Below, in pieces: positions 43,666-54,007 of a stretch of 64,000 nucleotides of DNA (its first letter is position 1; each line of letters starts with the position of its first letter). The stretch comes from Bedellia somnulentella. Lineage: Eukaryota; Arthropoda; Insecta; Lepidoptera; Bedelliidae. The notes below the pieces were generated by a model that searched no databases, was not told where the DNA came from, and saw nothing but the letters and a program-made list of their open reading frames with translations. Location of the stretch: contig OY755196.1 of NCBI GenBank assembly GCA_963576735.1, forward strand, positions 4,631,912 through 4,695,911, given 5' to 3'. The position numbers were made by a program, and so were the translations under genes.

Positions 43666-43963
43666 CTAGCTGAACCGGAAAACGCTGTCTTGCCATCTAA
43701 ATTATTTCTAGTCGATACAATAAAAATACAATGATACGGGTGTAGAATCCTTATCACTTATATAAACCTACCTGAGAATTCAGACCTACGAAACGTGTAT
43801 GTAAAATTTCATCAAATTAAATAAAATGTCGCATACACATTTGATAGGTCTGAGAATGATAACTATTTCATATAGTTCTTACTGATAAGGGGTGTACCCG
43901 TAACATTTAAATTTTATTGATAGACTAGAAATAATGGCAAAAGAAGGTATGCGGTTCAGCTAG
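43666..43963. mobile_element. Palindromic MITE, TA-flanked
   Basis: 298 bp with TIRs CTAGCTGAACCG (43666-43677) and CGGTTCAGCTAG (43952-43963) and TA on both sides. Further matched blocks lie inside: TTATTTCTAGTCGATACAAT with ATTGATAGACTAGAAATAA, and GATACGGGTGTA with TGTACCCGTA. So most of the element folds back. TA flanks suggest a Tc1/mariner-type source; no transposase. Confidence 0.82.
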
Positions 43964-44394
43964 TAAATTCTATAAAACAACTTTTATGGTCATTGATTGT
44001 TTTGCACTGACTCATAATTGCTCGTAAATACTTAATTATACTTTTATAAGTTTCAGACCGAGGTTGTGAAGATTGTTTACAAAGTTATTTTTCTTATTAC
44101 GTATTTCAGTTTCTTTTGTTTATGTATTAATAATTTTTGAGCTTTTGTTTACTTACTTTGTTTATTTACTACTAAATATTTATATTTATACTTAATACAT
44201 CTTATGTTCAAGGAAACACCGGACTGAGTATTATACTATCCTCTGTTTTGCCCTGTTAATAGATATATTAATTTCACATCTTTATGAGAACAATCTAAAT
44301 CGGGCTGCTTTTTCGAACATTCAATCATACATAATTTGAAAGTTTTTGACATGAAAACCTTATTTGGGGATTATTACCAATAAATAAAAAAATT

Positions 44395-44632
44395 GCTGTG
44401 TAGTATCGGCTTAGAATAGCACTACCCTATTTTTTCCGGTGGGTGTACGTAAGAGGCGACTAACGGTATTAAGGCTTTTTAAGGAATTTTTGGGCGTTGC
44501 TGTTGGAGACCCATCACCAACAACCCTTATTTTAGCATCTTTTCCCCACTCGATTTTCCAAAAATTTTGAATTCCTTAGCTCTGTTTACCCCCTCTTGGG
44601 GTTTATAGCTATAAGAATATTATGTATATATG
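44395..44632 (+). mobile_element. SINE-A nested in SINE-D
   Basis: Full sense copy with flanking TAAATAAAA at about 44381-44389 and 44633-44641. Confidence 0.88.
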
Positions 44633-44662
44633 TAAATAAAAGATAAATGAAGGAAAGAAACT

Positions 44663-44733
44663 GACACTGTAGCTCAATTGGCAGAGCAACGGGGCATTTA
44701 CCCGAGGTCGCGGGTTCAAACCCCGCTGGTGTT
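44663..44733 (+). pseudogene. tRNA-like core of SINE-D
   Basis: 71 nt that fold as a tRNA. The acceptor is GACACTG with TGGTGTT (several G-T pairs), the D stem GCTC/GAGC, the anticodon stem CGGG/CCCG with loop GCATTTA, and the T stem GCGGG/CCCGC with loop TTCAAAC. The loop lacks the usual T at position 33 and the acceptor is weak, so I read it as a retroposon head, not a working tRNA gene. Confidence 0.6.
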
Positions 44734-44865
44734 GAAATTTTTCTTTCCTTTATTTATCTTTTGTTTATTCAATCATCCACTGAAATAGCAAAAAACTCTT
44801 ACCCTTGGATCACCTTCTTGTAGTAGGATGAGTTTTAATGACAAATAATGGCTTTTATGACAACC

Positions 44866-45326
44866 AATCCTTTTTTTAAAAAAAAAAAAATTGTCCTACT
44901 TTTGTTTGAAATTATATTGTATCCGTATCGATTAATGTATCGATTAAATGTAAAATAACAATTGAAAAAGTTAAATCTTCAAAAAAAGTAAAATAAAATA
45001 TTTTTCCTTCGGTTTCAAAACAATACACAAGCAAAAATAACAAATTTATATAAAAACTGCCCGTTCTGAATAAAAACCATACTACTGAATACATTACTAA
45101 CCGGCTAGCGGCTCAGCTGAAATATAACATGAATAATTCCGAGGGTTCTTTCAAGTCTGTTAAATATAGAAGATAAACTTTGATATGATAATGTGTAGTA
45201 AGATTTTTTACAACGATTTAATATCGGTAAAATATTTAGATACGTTTTTGCGTAAATTCATATTTCCTCACAGTGCATACATGTCCCTACCGAGTTTAAA
45301 CTTAACTAACTTACTTTTATACCGAT
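44866..45326. other. Unassigned AT-rich stretch
   Basis: Includes an A-run near 44880. Nothing coding. Confidence 0.35.
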
Positions 45327-45586
45327 GCCGTGTAGTGCCGGCTATGCTGATAGTGCCGGCTTAGAATGTCGCTACCCCTTTCTACCCACGGGTGTCGTAA
45401 GGGGCGACTAAGGGTATTGGGGCTTTTTATTGGATTTTTGGGCGATGCGGTTGGAGACCCTTCACCAAAAACCCTTAATTTTACGATCATTTCCCCACTC
45501 AACTTCCAAAAGTGGCTGAGGAATTTCTGATTCCTTATCCCTTCTAGGGATTTACAGCAGTGAGTATATGTATGTATGTATGTATG
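45327..45586 (+). mobile_element. SINE-A with duplicated head
   Basis: TAGTGCCGGCT occurs twice (45332 and 45351) at the 5' end of an otherwise normal sense copy with (TATG)n tail. Confidence 0.92.
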
Positions 45587-45901
45587 CTTTTAAGCTCCAA
45601 AAAAGAGGCAGCGAGAGCTTCCGCGTTGGAAATACCCCAGTTTAATGCGCTGAACATCAGGTCAGGTACCTTCATTAGAGGGTCGGCAGATTGACGACTA
45701 CTACCGTCGTAGTAGCCGAGACTCTTGACTGAGTGTCTCCCTCGGAATCATGTTAATTTTCAGATTAAAGGTAATTCAATTCGATGCCAGATGCGGCTGA
45801 TGACTTATCAATAATAACCTTCTATTTCACCATGTTTTCCTTTACCCAGAGTATAAATATGAACTCAAACGGCCTGTTATGTATAAATATTACAAGTTTG
45901 A

Positions 45902-46143
45902 CGTGTAGTGTCGGCTTAGAATAATATTACCCCATTTCTACCTGTGAGTGATCGTAAAAGGCGACTAAGGGTAAAGGGACTTTTTAAGTGATTTTTTTGG
46001 CGATGTGGTTGGAGACCCGTCACCACAAAAATTTATTATTAACATCCTTTCAACTCCCAAAAGTGGCTGAGGAATTTCTCATTCCAAAGCTCTGGCTACC
46101 CCGTTAAGAGATTTATAGCCATGAGTATAAGTAAGTATGTATA
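45902..46143 (+). mobile_element. SINE-A copy
   Basis: Sense copy ending ATGAGTATAAGTAAGTATG. Another scrap of SINE-A body precedes it at about 45785-45880. Confidence 0.88.
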
Positions 46144-46467
46144 GTTTAAGTACTAGCTGCCCGGGAACAGGAACGAGTGAAATACAGCAAAAACAATGGA
46201 TTAATGTGAAACTAAATCAGCCAGTCGGTATTGAAGGTAATACTGCTACCTGGACCTGTGAAAATTCCGTTAGAGCCTTTCTAAATAATCTTTCTTAATG
46301 CACTGTCTAGCTCAAGATTGCAGGCACCACGTACTCTAGGCTATGTGTTTGGCTATTCGTAGGAGGTATTCAATCATACGGGCATATGTTACTAATATAC
46401 ATACCATCATGAAAATTCATCATTGAAAACCCATTTGCTTCAAATTTCATCGAATCAACATATGGGT
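46144..46467. other. Unassigned stretch
   Basis: Begins CTAGCTGCCCGGGAACAGG, reminiscent of the end of the 43666 MITE type, but no matching right end is visible. Confidence 0.35.
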
Positions 46468-46615
46468 ATTTATTTATTTAAACACTTTTTTGCATACAAA
46501 ATAACACACAAACAGTATATTACAGAATAGGTACAACAGTATATGTACACAAAGGCGGACTTATCGCCTTAACCCGATTTCTTCCAGTCAACCTTTATGG
46601 TAAGGAACAAATAGA
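46468..46615 (-). mobile_element. LINE 3' UTR fragment (family J)
   Basis: TATTTATTTATT tail then GGCGGACTTATCGCCTTAAC and CTTCCAGTCAACCTTTATGG, matching 25225-25380. Confidence 0.65.
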
Positions 46616-46627
46616 TAACTCTATGTG

Positions 46628-46879
46628 TACATACATACATACATATACTCACGGCTATATTTCCCTAGAAGGGGTAGCCAGAGCTAATAAATTATAAATT
46701 CATCAGCCACTTTTGGAAGTTGAGTAGGGAAAAGATGGTAAAAATAAAGATTTTTGGTGATGGGTCTCCAACCGCATCGCCCAAAAATCTAATAAAAAGC
46801 CCCAATACCCTTAGTCGCCTCTTACGACACCCGTGGGTAGAAAGGGGTAGCGACATTCTAAGCCGGCACTACGCGGCAA
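46628..46879 (-). mobile_element. SINE-A copy, full length
   Basis: Antisense, CCCGTGGGTAGAAAGG subfamily. Confidence 0.94.
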
Positions 46880-47184
46880 CTCAATGTGTAAAGGGCAATA
46901 ACTGTATAATACACATATCTAAAATATATAATCTTTGGTCGAAAAAGGTAAAAGAATTTCATAATTCATAGCACATTTTGGATTCTTTCTGACAAAAGGG
47001 TTAAATAAAAAATGAACAAAATCTGCCATTTTTTTCTTTACTTACGTGATTGTATACGTTTTTTTAATATTTTACTGATTTATCATTATTACTTTCATAG
47101 TCTATATGGACTAAAGCCATTCTCCAGTCTACCTTTTGGAGGCCTGTCCTCACTTCCTTATCGGGTCCCTAGATATTACTAAGA
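46880..47184. other. Unassigned stretch
   Basis: Nothing recognised. Confidence 0.35.
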
Positions 47185-47394
47185 CATACATACATACATA
47201 TACTCACAGCTATAAATCCCTTAACGGGGTAGCCAGAGTTTTGGAATGAGAAATTCGTCAGCCACTTTTGGAAGTTGTTTGGGGAAAAGATGGTAGTAAT
47301 AATAAATGTTTTTGGTGACGGGTCTCCAACCAAATCGCCCAAAAATCACTTAAAAAGCCTCTATACCCATGGGCAGAAATGGGGTAGTGCTATT
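47185..47394 (-). mobile_element. SINE-A, head end lost
   Basis: Antisense copy that breaks at GGGGTAGTGCTATTT where a TTTTA-tailed fragment begins. Confidence 0.85.
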
Positions 47395-47660
47395 TATTTT
47401 ATTTTATTAGGGACATCAACAGCACATAAACATATAAGTTACTATTAGATAAATACAAAGAAAAAGCCAATAACAGACATCCACAGAAGATACAAAAAAC
47501 AGTTGTACATACAGATATGTTAGAAAAGTTGTAACATGAAGCATATTTATTATAAGAGAAAACTTATTTATAACAGCGTATCATAGTTTAACGCATAAAT
47601 TTTAAAAATAATAGATAATCTCATTTCACTTGTTCCAATGTTTGTCGTACAAGCCTACTT
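47395..47660 (-). mobile_element. Probable LINE 3' end with (TTTTA)n tail
   Basis: ATTTTATTTTATTAGGGACATC at the junction looks like the antisense tail of a LINE. Parent not recognised. Confidence 0.45.
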
Positions 47661-47732
47661 ATTATTTTACATATTGTATTTATTATATTACTTATCATTT
47701 TTAGGATTTTTTAGAAATTTTTAGGCGATTAT

Positions 47733-47950
47733 CATGATGGCTGTTGGAATAACACTACCCCATTTCGTCCCGTCGGTGTTAATAAGAGGCGGCTATGGAT
47801 ATTGGGGCTATATAATTCATTTTTGGGTTATACGGTTGGAGCCCATCACCAAAAACCTTTGTTTTACAATCTTCTGTCCACGCAACATCCAAAAGTGGCT
47901 GAGAAATTTATTATTCTATGACTACCCCTTCTGGGGATTTATAGTATGTA
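47733..47950 (+). mobile_element. SINE-A, head truncated
   Basis: GGAATAACACTACCCCATTTC to GGGATTTATAG. Confidence 0.8.
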
Positions 47951-47962
47951 TAATAATAGAGT

Positions 47963-48291
47963 ACTTGCTGTGTAGTGTCGGCTTAGAATAGCACTACCCC
48001 ATTTCTTCCGGTGGGTGTTCGTAAGAGGCGACTAACGGTATTGGGGCTTTTAAAGGATTTTTGGGCGATGCGGTTGGAGACCCATCACCAAAAACATTTA
48101 TTATTATCATCTTTTCCCCAAACATCTTCCAAAAGTTGCTGAGGAATTTCTCATTCCAAAGCTCTGGCCACCTTTATTTTACCATCTTTTCCCCACTCAA
48201 CTTTCCAAACGTGGCTGAGGAATTTCGAATTCCTTAGCTCTGGCTACCCCTTCTAGGGATTTATAGCCGTGAGTATATGTATGTATGTATG
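47963..48291 (+). mobile_element. Chimeric SINE-A with duplicated 3' half
   Basis: A normal copy runs to CTCTGGCCACC at about 48170. Then a second 3' half starts at TTTATTTTACCATC and runs to a full (TATG)n tail. The whole is flanked by TAATAATAGAGT at 47951-47962 and 48292-48303. Confidence 0.92.
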
Positions 48292-48328
48292 TAATAATAG
48301 AGTCTTATCATTTATTATACATACATAG

Positions 48329-48489
48329 ACGTGCATACATAAAAGGTTACAAAAAGGGATAACCAGAGCTACAGAGCTAGAATCTCCTCGGCCACATTTA
48401 AAAGTAGATAGGCCTATACTCTTCATCGCCTCTTACGACACCCATGGGTAGAAAGGGGTAATGACATTCTAAGATGACACTACACAGCT
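48329..48489 (-). mobile_element. SINE-A, internal deletion
   Basis: The body is joined directly to the head (AAAGTAGATAGGCCTATACTC). Confidence 0.8.
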
Positions 48490-48523
48490 GTTAAGTAATA
48501 AATCGAAGTACAAGTTTAGAAAA

Positions 48524-48825
48524 TAATAAATAATAATAATAGAAAGGATGGATGACAGTAAATTGGTAAAAGAGATCTATAGAGCCAATGTGGAAGGTAA
48601 TGTTAGTAGAGGACGACCTCGGAGGACACATTTGGATCAAATAGAAAATGTGCTCAAAAAGGCAGGTGTCCCCAGTATGAAGAATAAAAGAGCATGTATA
48701 AAAAGATTGATGGATGTAAACGAAGCCAGAGAGGTTTGCCAGGATCGTACAAAGTGGCGATCGATAGTCTGTGCCTACCCCAATGGGAACTAACGGCGTG
48801 AGAATATGAATGTATGTATGTATGT
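48524..48825 (+). mobile_element. LINE-B, best-preserved 5'-truncated copy
   Basis: 302 bp flanked by AAGTTTAGAAAA at 48512-48523 and 48826-48837. It includes the ORF2 C-terminus and a (TATG)n tail. This is the reference copy for LINE-B in the window. Confidence 0.94.
48548..48793 (+). pseudogene. LINE-B ORF2 C-terminus
   Basis: 81 codons, open to TAA. Visible motifs: NVSRGRPRRTHLDQIENVLK, then MKNKRACIKRLMDVNEAREV and CQDRTKWRSIV before a short NGN end. The arginine-rich GRPRR and DR.KWR signatures are typical of the region after the reverse transcriptase in several insect LINE clades; the RTE, Vingi and I groups are candidates and I cannot decide. The in-frame ATG is internal methionine, not a real start. 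The stop codon lies inside the shared 3' terminal motif, so the family's 3' UTR is only about a dozen bases plus the tail. Confidence 0.8.
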
Positions 48826-48837
48826 AAGTTTAGAAAA

Positions 48838-49460
48838 GGATAAATAGATAAAATAGAAATACTTCTAACTGATTTTCAACTACATCCACCAATAACTGAA
48901 TCCGCTCCACCATTTAATATGAACAGAAATACGGTGCTATTCTAAGAATACACGCCTACTTCAAAATTGAAACATGTTTTTTATGTTTCAAGTATTAGTT
49001 TCGGAATTAAAGTCTCTTATCCGTTTTTTCGCCGTGTTGTGCCGGCTTAGAATGTCACTACCCCTTTCTACCCACGGGTGTCGTAAGAGGTGACTAAGGG
49101 TATGGAGCTTTTTTAAGTGCTTTTGGGCGATGCGGTTACCATCACCAACGATACTTTCCTCTTCCATCTTCTCCCCTATCAACTTCCGAATGTGGCTGAG
49201 GAGTTTCTAGCTCTGAAATTCTGGCTACCTCTTTATGGGATTGATGGCGTATGTATGTTGGTATTTTTTTTAAAAGGATAATAGATAGAATAGTCATATT
49301 TTTTCCAACTCCGCCCAATATGAATCCGCTCCACCATTTAATATGAACAGAAATACGGTGCTTTTCTAAGAACTATACACACGGCTATTTCAAAATTGAA
49401 ACATGTTATTTATGTTTCAAGTATTAGTTTTGTAATTAAATGTCTCTTGTCCATTTAAAC
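48838..49460. repeat. Local duplication of ~180 bp around a SINE-A
   Basis: GGATAAATAGATAAAATAG..TCCGCTCCACCATTTAATATG at 48838-49020 recurs at 49277-49460. The SINE-A at 49030-49259 lies between. Confidence 0.85.
49030..49259 (+). mobile_element. SINE-A, old subfamily
   Basis: Sense, GCCGTGTTGTGCCGGC head; the tail is reduced to GTATGTATG. Confidence 0.88.
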
Positions 49461-49674
49461 AGTCATGATGAGAAATGTTTTGTGTGTTTCGCTTTAGGTT
49501 ATTAAATTTCTAACTCGTGGTTTTGGGTAAATAAAATAAAGGAAAATGTAGCTTTACACTAAATTAACTTGAAGAGGTTGGTAGAAGAAAATAATAGCTA
49601 GTGTTTATTTGTGAACCACAAACCTGCATTCGAGTATAACCTATAAATCTATATATTAATAAGTGAAGTGAAAA

Positions 49675-49772
49675 CATACATACATATATATACTCACGGC
49701 TATAAATCCCTAGAAGGGGTAGCCAGATCTAAGGAATTGAAAAATCCTCAGCCACTTTTGGAAAATTGAAAA
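49675..49772 (-). mobile_element. SINE-A 3' part
   Basis: CATA tail through CCACTTTTGGAAAATTG; 5' truncated. Confidence 0.85.
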
Positions 49773-50104
49773 TGAAATTGAATTGAAGTAAAAACTTTGT
49801 AAATATTTGAAGTATGGTTACGGAGGAATATAAAGGTTGGAAACATTAGTTTTAAATAATTCAAATAACAATCAATTGTTAAAAAATATATACACTCTCG
49901 CATATATATAGTTTTATTTATTATTAAAGCATGAGGTCACATTGGCGATGACAACATTTTTTTTTTTAAGATATGTGGTCGTACTGAAACTTATCCTCGA
50001 TTTTTTATCACTGAACTGGGCTTGTAAAATATTTTAAATATGTATTAATATCCACTCAATGCTGCACTATTTTACATAGTAACATAGTAAAGGACTAAGT
50101 TAGT
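49773..50104. other. Unassigned AT-rich stretch
   Basis: Nothing recognised. Confidence 0.35.
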
Positions 50105-50350
50105 ATACATACATATACTCACGGCTATAAATCCCTAGAAGGGGTAGCCAGAGCTACGTTATTAGAAATTCCTTAGCCACTTTTGGAAAGTTGTATAGGG
50201 AAAAGATGGTAAAATAAAGTTCGTTGGTGATGGGTCTCCAACCGAATCGCCCGAAAATCCCTTAAAAGCCCCCAATACCGTTAATCGCCTCTTACGTACA
50301 CCCACCGGAAGAAATGGGGTAGTGCTATTCTAAGCCGAAACTACACAGCT
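50105..50350 (-). mobile_element. SINE-A copy, full length
   Basis: Near-consensus antisense copy. Confidence 0.94.
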
Positions 50351-50512
50351 CTAACACCACCACCAGTTAGTACCATAACACCGAGGTAACAAATACAACG
50401 TAATTATGTCTTACTTGACCCGTCACGATGGGCCATATGCGCGTCTTTACACATGCTACAGCCTAATTTGAATAGGGTTATTTGGCCGTAGTCAACATTG
50501 TGATAGTGTTAG

Positions 50513-50765
50513 ACGGCGACCGTGGCTCAGTGGATAGGTCACTCGCTTCTCGGTACGGAGGTTTTGGGTTCGATCCCCGCTCAGACCAACATTTGTGTGA
50601 TGAGGGTTAATGACAGTTTCTTAGTCTTGGACGTTATTTATATGTGTATTACATAATGCTAAAAATGTCGTTAAGTTTGTATTATTATAGTTAACTAGTT
50701 AGTATTAGTTTAACTAAGTTTGGAGCTAGCTTAATCTGTGTATAATCTATTCGTATATTTATTAT
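50513..50765 (+). mobile_element. SINE-C copy, sense, full length
   Basis: tRNA-like head CGACCGTGGCTCAGTGGATAG (as A box) and GGGTTCGATCCCCGC (B box), then AACATTTGTGTGATGAGGG, TTTCTTAGTCTTGGACGTTA, and GGAGCTAGCTTAATCTGTGT at the end. Confidence 0.88.
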
Positions 50766-50819
50766 CTATGTTCACGTGCTCTAAACAAGGAGTCATCTTT
50801 TCCATGAATGAATCGTACT

Positions 50820-50908
50820 ATTCTACCTGAGGGAATTAATGGCATGAGGGAAAGCTCGAAAGGTTTGCCAGGATAGCCGATACCAATAGGAGATAATAAG
50901 GGGTAAAT
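50820..50908 (+). mobile_element. LINE-B remnant
   Basis: AGCTCGAAAGGTTTGCCAGG and CCAATAGGAGATAATAAGG are decayed LINE-B. Low identity. Confidence 0.45.
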
Positions 50909-51159
50909 ACACACATACATACTTATACTCACGCCTATAAATCCCTTAACGGGTTAGCCAGAGCTTTGGAATGAGAAATTCCTCAGCCACTTTTGGAAGT
51001 TGATTGGGGAAAAGATGGTAATAATTAATGTTTTTGGTGATGGGTCTCCAACCACATCGCCCAAAAATCACTTAAAAAGCCCCTTAACCCTTAGTCGCCT
51101 CTTACGATCACCCACGGGTAGAAATGGGGTAGTGTTATTCTAAGCCGACACTACACGGT
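50909..51159 (-). mobile_element. SINE-A copy, full length
   Basis: Antisense, flanked by AGGGGTAAAT and AAGGGTAAAT-like sequence, an imperfect target duplication. Confidence 0.92.
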
Positions 51160-51701
51160 ACTTTCAAAGGGTAAATGTTCATACGTATATATGTATCTAA
51201 ATTAAATTTACGACATTATCTCCCGGGAATAGAACCTAAGATCTTGTTCATAAAATTATCCTATATTTTATTTTTAAACAGAATTTAAAAACAAAATGTT
51301 GAACCATTTCCAATAAAACTGAAAAGTAACAACTTAAAAAGGAAATTAGTTTATTTAATTGTAGACCAAAAAGGCTGTACGTACTTGATTTTCCGGGCAC
51401 GCAGTCTTGTATTAGTTGAAGGCTTTCTGGGACATGCGGTCACGTACTTAATTGAGCCTAGACAATACGGCCAAGTATAGCTGAATTGAATTTAGGCAGT
51501 CTTTGGGGTTTCTTCGTTTATTGTACAATTTTAAAGTATATTGTATACGAAAGTTACATGCTTATTACATAACAGATGTGTCGGTTTCAAATTGCACTAC
51601 CCATTTTTATTCTGTGGTTTTCTTTAGATGTTGTTACGGGTTGTTACAATCGTATGTAACTTTGTAGTATCCTGGACAAAGTGTAGATATGTATACTTTT
51701 G
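51160..51701. other. Unassigned stretch
   Basis: No recognised element apart from a (GAAA)-rich end at 51700. Confidence 0.35.
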
Positions 51702-51962
51702 AAAGAAAGAAAAAAAAGTAAGAAAGAAAAAAGAAAAAAACTTTATTCAGTGCACAGAAACATACACAATAAATAAAAAAAAACATAGTGGTAAACAATA
51801 ACAGCAAAAGAACATAAGTAAAAAAATTAAAACATAAAAAGCAGCCCTATGCAGTGAATTGGTTACCGGCTCAGCATGTTGCCACAGATGATGATGTCAC
51901 CAACCGTGGCGCTGATTTTCAGCCAGTGCCATACAGTTTGATTCGGCCGGCGAAAGTTAACA
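51702..51962 (-). mobile_element. CR1-related LINE 3' UTR, (CTTT)n tail
   Basis: On the minus strand: TGGCTGAAAATCAGCGCC, ATGCTGAGCCGGTAACCAAT, TTC then CTTT tail. The arrangement (GGCTGAAAA-C-AG, TGCTGAGCC, AACCAATTC) parallels 6105-6165 of the CR1-group element but the sequence between differs, so this is a related subfamily. Confidence 0.75.
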
Positions 51963-52487
51963 TTATATAATTAATAAAAACAGAGGAAAAAACCGTCCTG
52001 CTTTTTTTAAGAAATCTTTGACACGGAAGAACTTTTTTATCCTATGGTGGTTTTCTATTGACATAGCAATCCAAATTAGCCCTGATTATATAGTTCATTG
52101 AAAAAAAAACCTAATTTAAATTGATATAATCTACATATGATTTTTTACAAGATTTATTAAATACGGATGCCCATTTAAATCAAATAAGAACAATTATAAT
52201 AATGTTGTACAGATGAACAAAAAAGCTCTGATTAACAAGAATTGATTTATAGTCGGTAAATGGTCAATGTTTTTTATTCAACATAACTAAATTCTAATCT
52301 ATTCTCTTATCAAAATCACAACACTAACTAGAATAAGTAACTTAGATCTAATACAAAACTGGAAAGAAAAGTGTTCGAAGTCATAATTACTGAAAAGAAA
52401 CATGCTTTTACTTCCAAATTATTTTAAAACAAGATGCAAGATTCAGTAAAAACTAAGAATGAATAACAATAAATTCTCAACTCAATA
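51963..52487. other. Unassigned AT-rich stretch
   Basis: Nothing recognised. Confidence 0.35.
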
Positions 52488-52593
52488 TTTCACGCCTTTT
52501 ATCCTAGATGGGGTAAGCAGAGGTGGGACTAATGCTTCTAAACATCACGTGAAATCGTCCCCTGGTTTTGGAGTACTCACGTTTTGCTTAAAA
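52488..52593 (-). mobile_element. SINE-T 3' part
   Basis: CACGCCTTTTATCCTAGATG, GGGTAAGCAGAGG, GTACTCACGTTTTGCTT; broken before a SINE-A. Confidence 0.75.
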
Positions 52594-52608
52594 AATAATA
52601 TTTTTTAA

Positions 52609-52792
52609 CATACATACATACATATACTCACGGCTATAATTTCCTAGAAGGGGTAGCCAGAGCTAAGGAATTATAAACTCCGCAGCCACTTTTGGAAGTT
52701 GAGTGGGGAAAAGGAGGTAAAATAAAGGTTTTTGGTGATAGCTCTCCAACCGCATCACCCAAAAATCCAATAAAAAGCCCCAACATCCATAT
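52609..52792 (-). mobile_element. SINE-A, 5' truncated
   Basis: CATA tail through AAAAAGCCCCAACATCC; the head is missing. Confidence 0.9.
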
Positions 52793-53325
52793 ATTTTTTA
52801 AATTAATTGATTAATGTACTTAGTGTGTAAACTATTTCTATATAATAGAATAAAATAAATACAATAAAGGTTAACATCTGCAATCTGCGATAAGTTAGCA
52901 CAGGCGGGTTGCAAATAAAAGTTTCGTGAGAACAGCCACATGTCTGAGTGTGTTCGTGGGCTTGTACAAAGTAGCGGTGGGCGTATGCCATTCAAAGGGC
53001 ATTCTTTATCACATAAACAACTGTGTAGGTGCTCCAGACAAAATGACGTCGTCACGTCAGAGGAAGAGTTCATATGTTACCACCTCAGATATAATAATAA
53101 ACGTTTATTTCAGATAAGTCATATCCTTATACATGGATAGTTGCATACAAATAAAAACAAATAGAATTTATTCCAAATTAAGTTTCTGAAAATGTAAAAT
53201 AAATTAAATCAAAAATTTAAGCATGTAAATATTACATTAATACAGTGTGTAGGAGGCTCAAAGTGCCATATTTCCCTCAATGTTAGATATATAACTTAAG
53301 AAAACATAGTTGTGTGGGCATCATA
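52793..53325. other. Unassigned stretch with a GC-richer core
   Basis: 52870-53090 is less AT-rich and has overlapping 60-90 codon frames on both strands, none with recognisable motifs. On the minus strand an AATAAA-rich run follows. Probably an unrecognised repeat; a small exon cannot be excluded. Confidence 0.3.
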
Positions 53326-53398
53326 TCAACCAGGATTTGAACTCATGCATATCTGAACTGAATATAATGCTATTTCCAATCAAACTACTTCGGTTGTT
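53326..53398 (-). pseudogene. tRNA-like remnant
   Basis: Minus-strand TAGTTTGATTGGAAATAGC resembles an A-box region and GAGTTCAAATCCTGG a B box. The body of no known SINE follows. Confidence 0.4.
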
Positions 53399-53423
53399 TT
53401 TTCTCAAAACCCTGGAAAATTAC

Positions 53424-53638
53424 AAACATATACACGCAGCTATAAATCCCTAAAAGGGGTAGCCAGAGCTTCAGAATAAAAAATTCCTGAGCCATTTATG
53501 GACGGTGAGGGGGAAAATATAGTAAAGTCAAGGTTAGAATCAAGGTCCCTTAAGAAACCCCAATACCCTTAGTCGCCCCTTACAATCATCCGTGGGAAAA
53601 AATGGGATGGTGCTTTTCTAAGCCGATAAAACACAGCT
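53424..53638 (-). mobile_element. SINE-A, internally shortened
   Basis: CACGCAGCTATAAATCCC to GATAAAACACAGC, with a gap in the middle. Confidence 0.8.
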
Positions 53639-54007
53639 GGAGAATTGAGTTACGATATAAATAAAACGCGAGTAGGCGAGACTCTTTTTTAAATATATTT
53701 GTAGATTTATCAAAATAAATTTTACTATGTTTCAGTAAATTCTGACAGTGTGTAGGAAAAAATACGGTAAAATGAATCAAAGAATGAAATACAAATAAAA
53801 GTGGGTGGAATAAATATATCAGATACTACATATTTTGAGATTTCACGAGTTCTCAATTCTTTTATTTGTGCACTAACCCACACGTTCATATTCATACTCA
53901 CAGCTTTCTGGAAATCTTATCTAAATATAAAAATTACATACATACATACGTCGAACATCGAGGAAAGAAATTCTTCAGCTACTTTTGTACATTGAGCGGG
54001 GAGAATA

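Larger units (their letters stand above)
44329..44766. mobile_element. SINE-D composite carrying a SINE-A
   Basis: The tail half (CATGAAAACCTTATTTGGGG) lies left on the minus strand. The tRNA-like core 44663-44733 lies on the plus strand between inverted arms (GATAAATGAAGGAAAGAAAC and TTTTTCTTTCCTTTATTTATC). A SINE-A sits in the left arm. Confidence 0.8.
44277..44865. repeat. Repeat family E, interrupted copy
   Basis: Split by a 438-bp composite insertion flanked by ATTCAATCAT at 44319-44328 and 44767-44776; only one such copy exists at 42147-42156. Confidence 0.85.
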
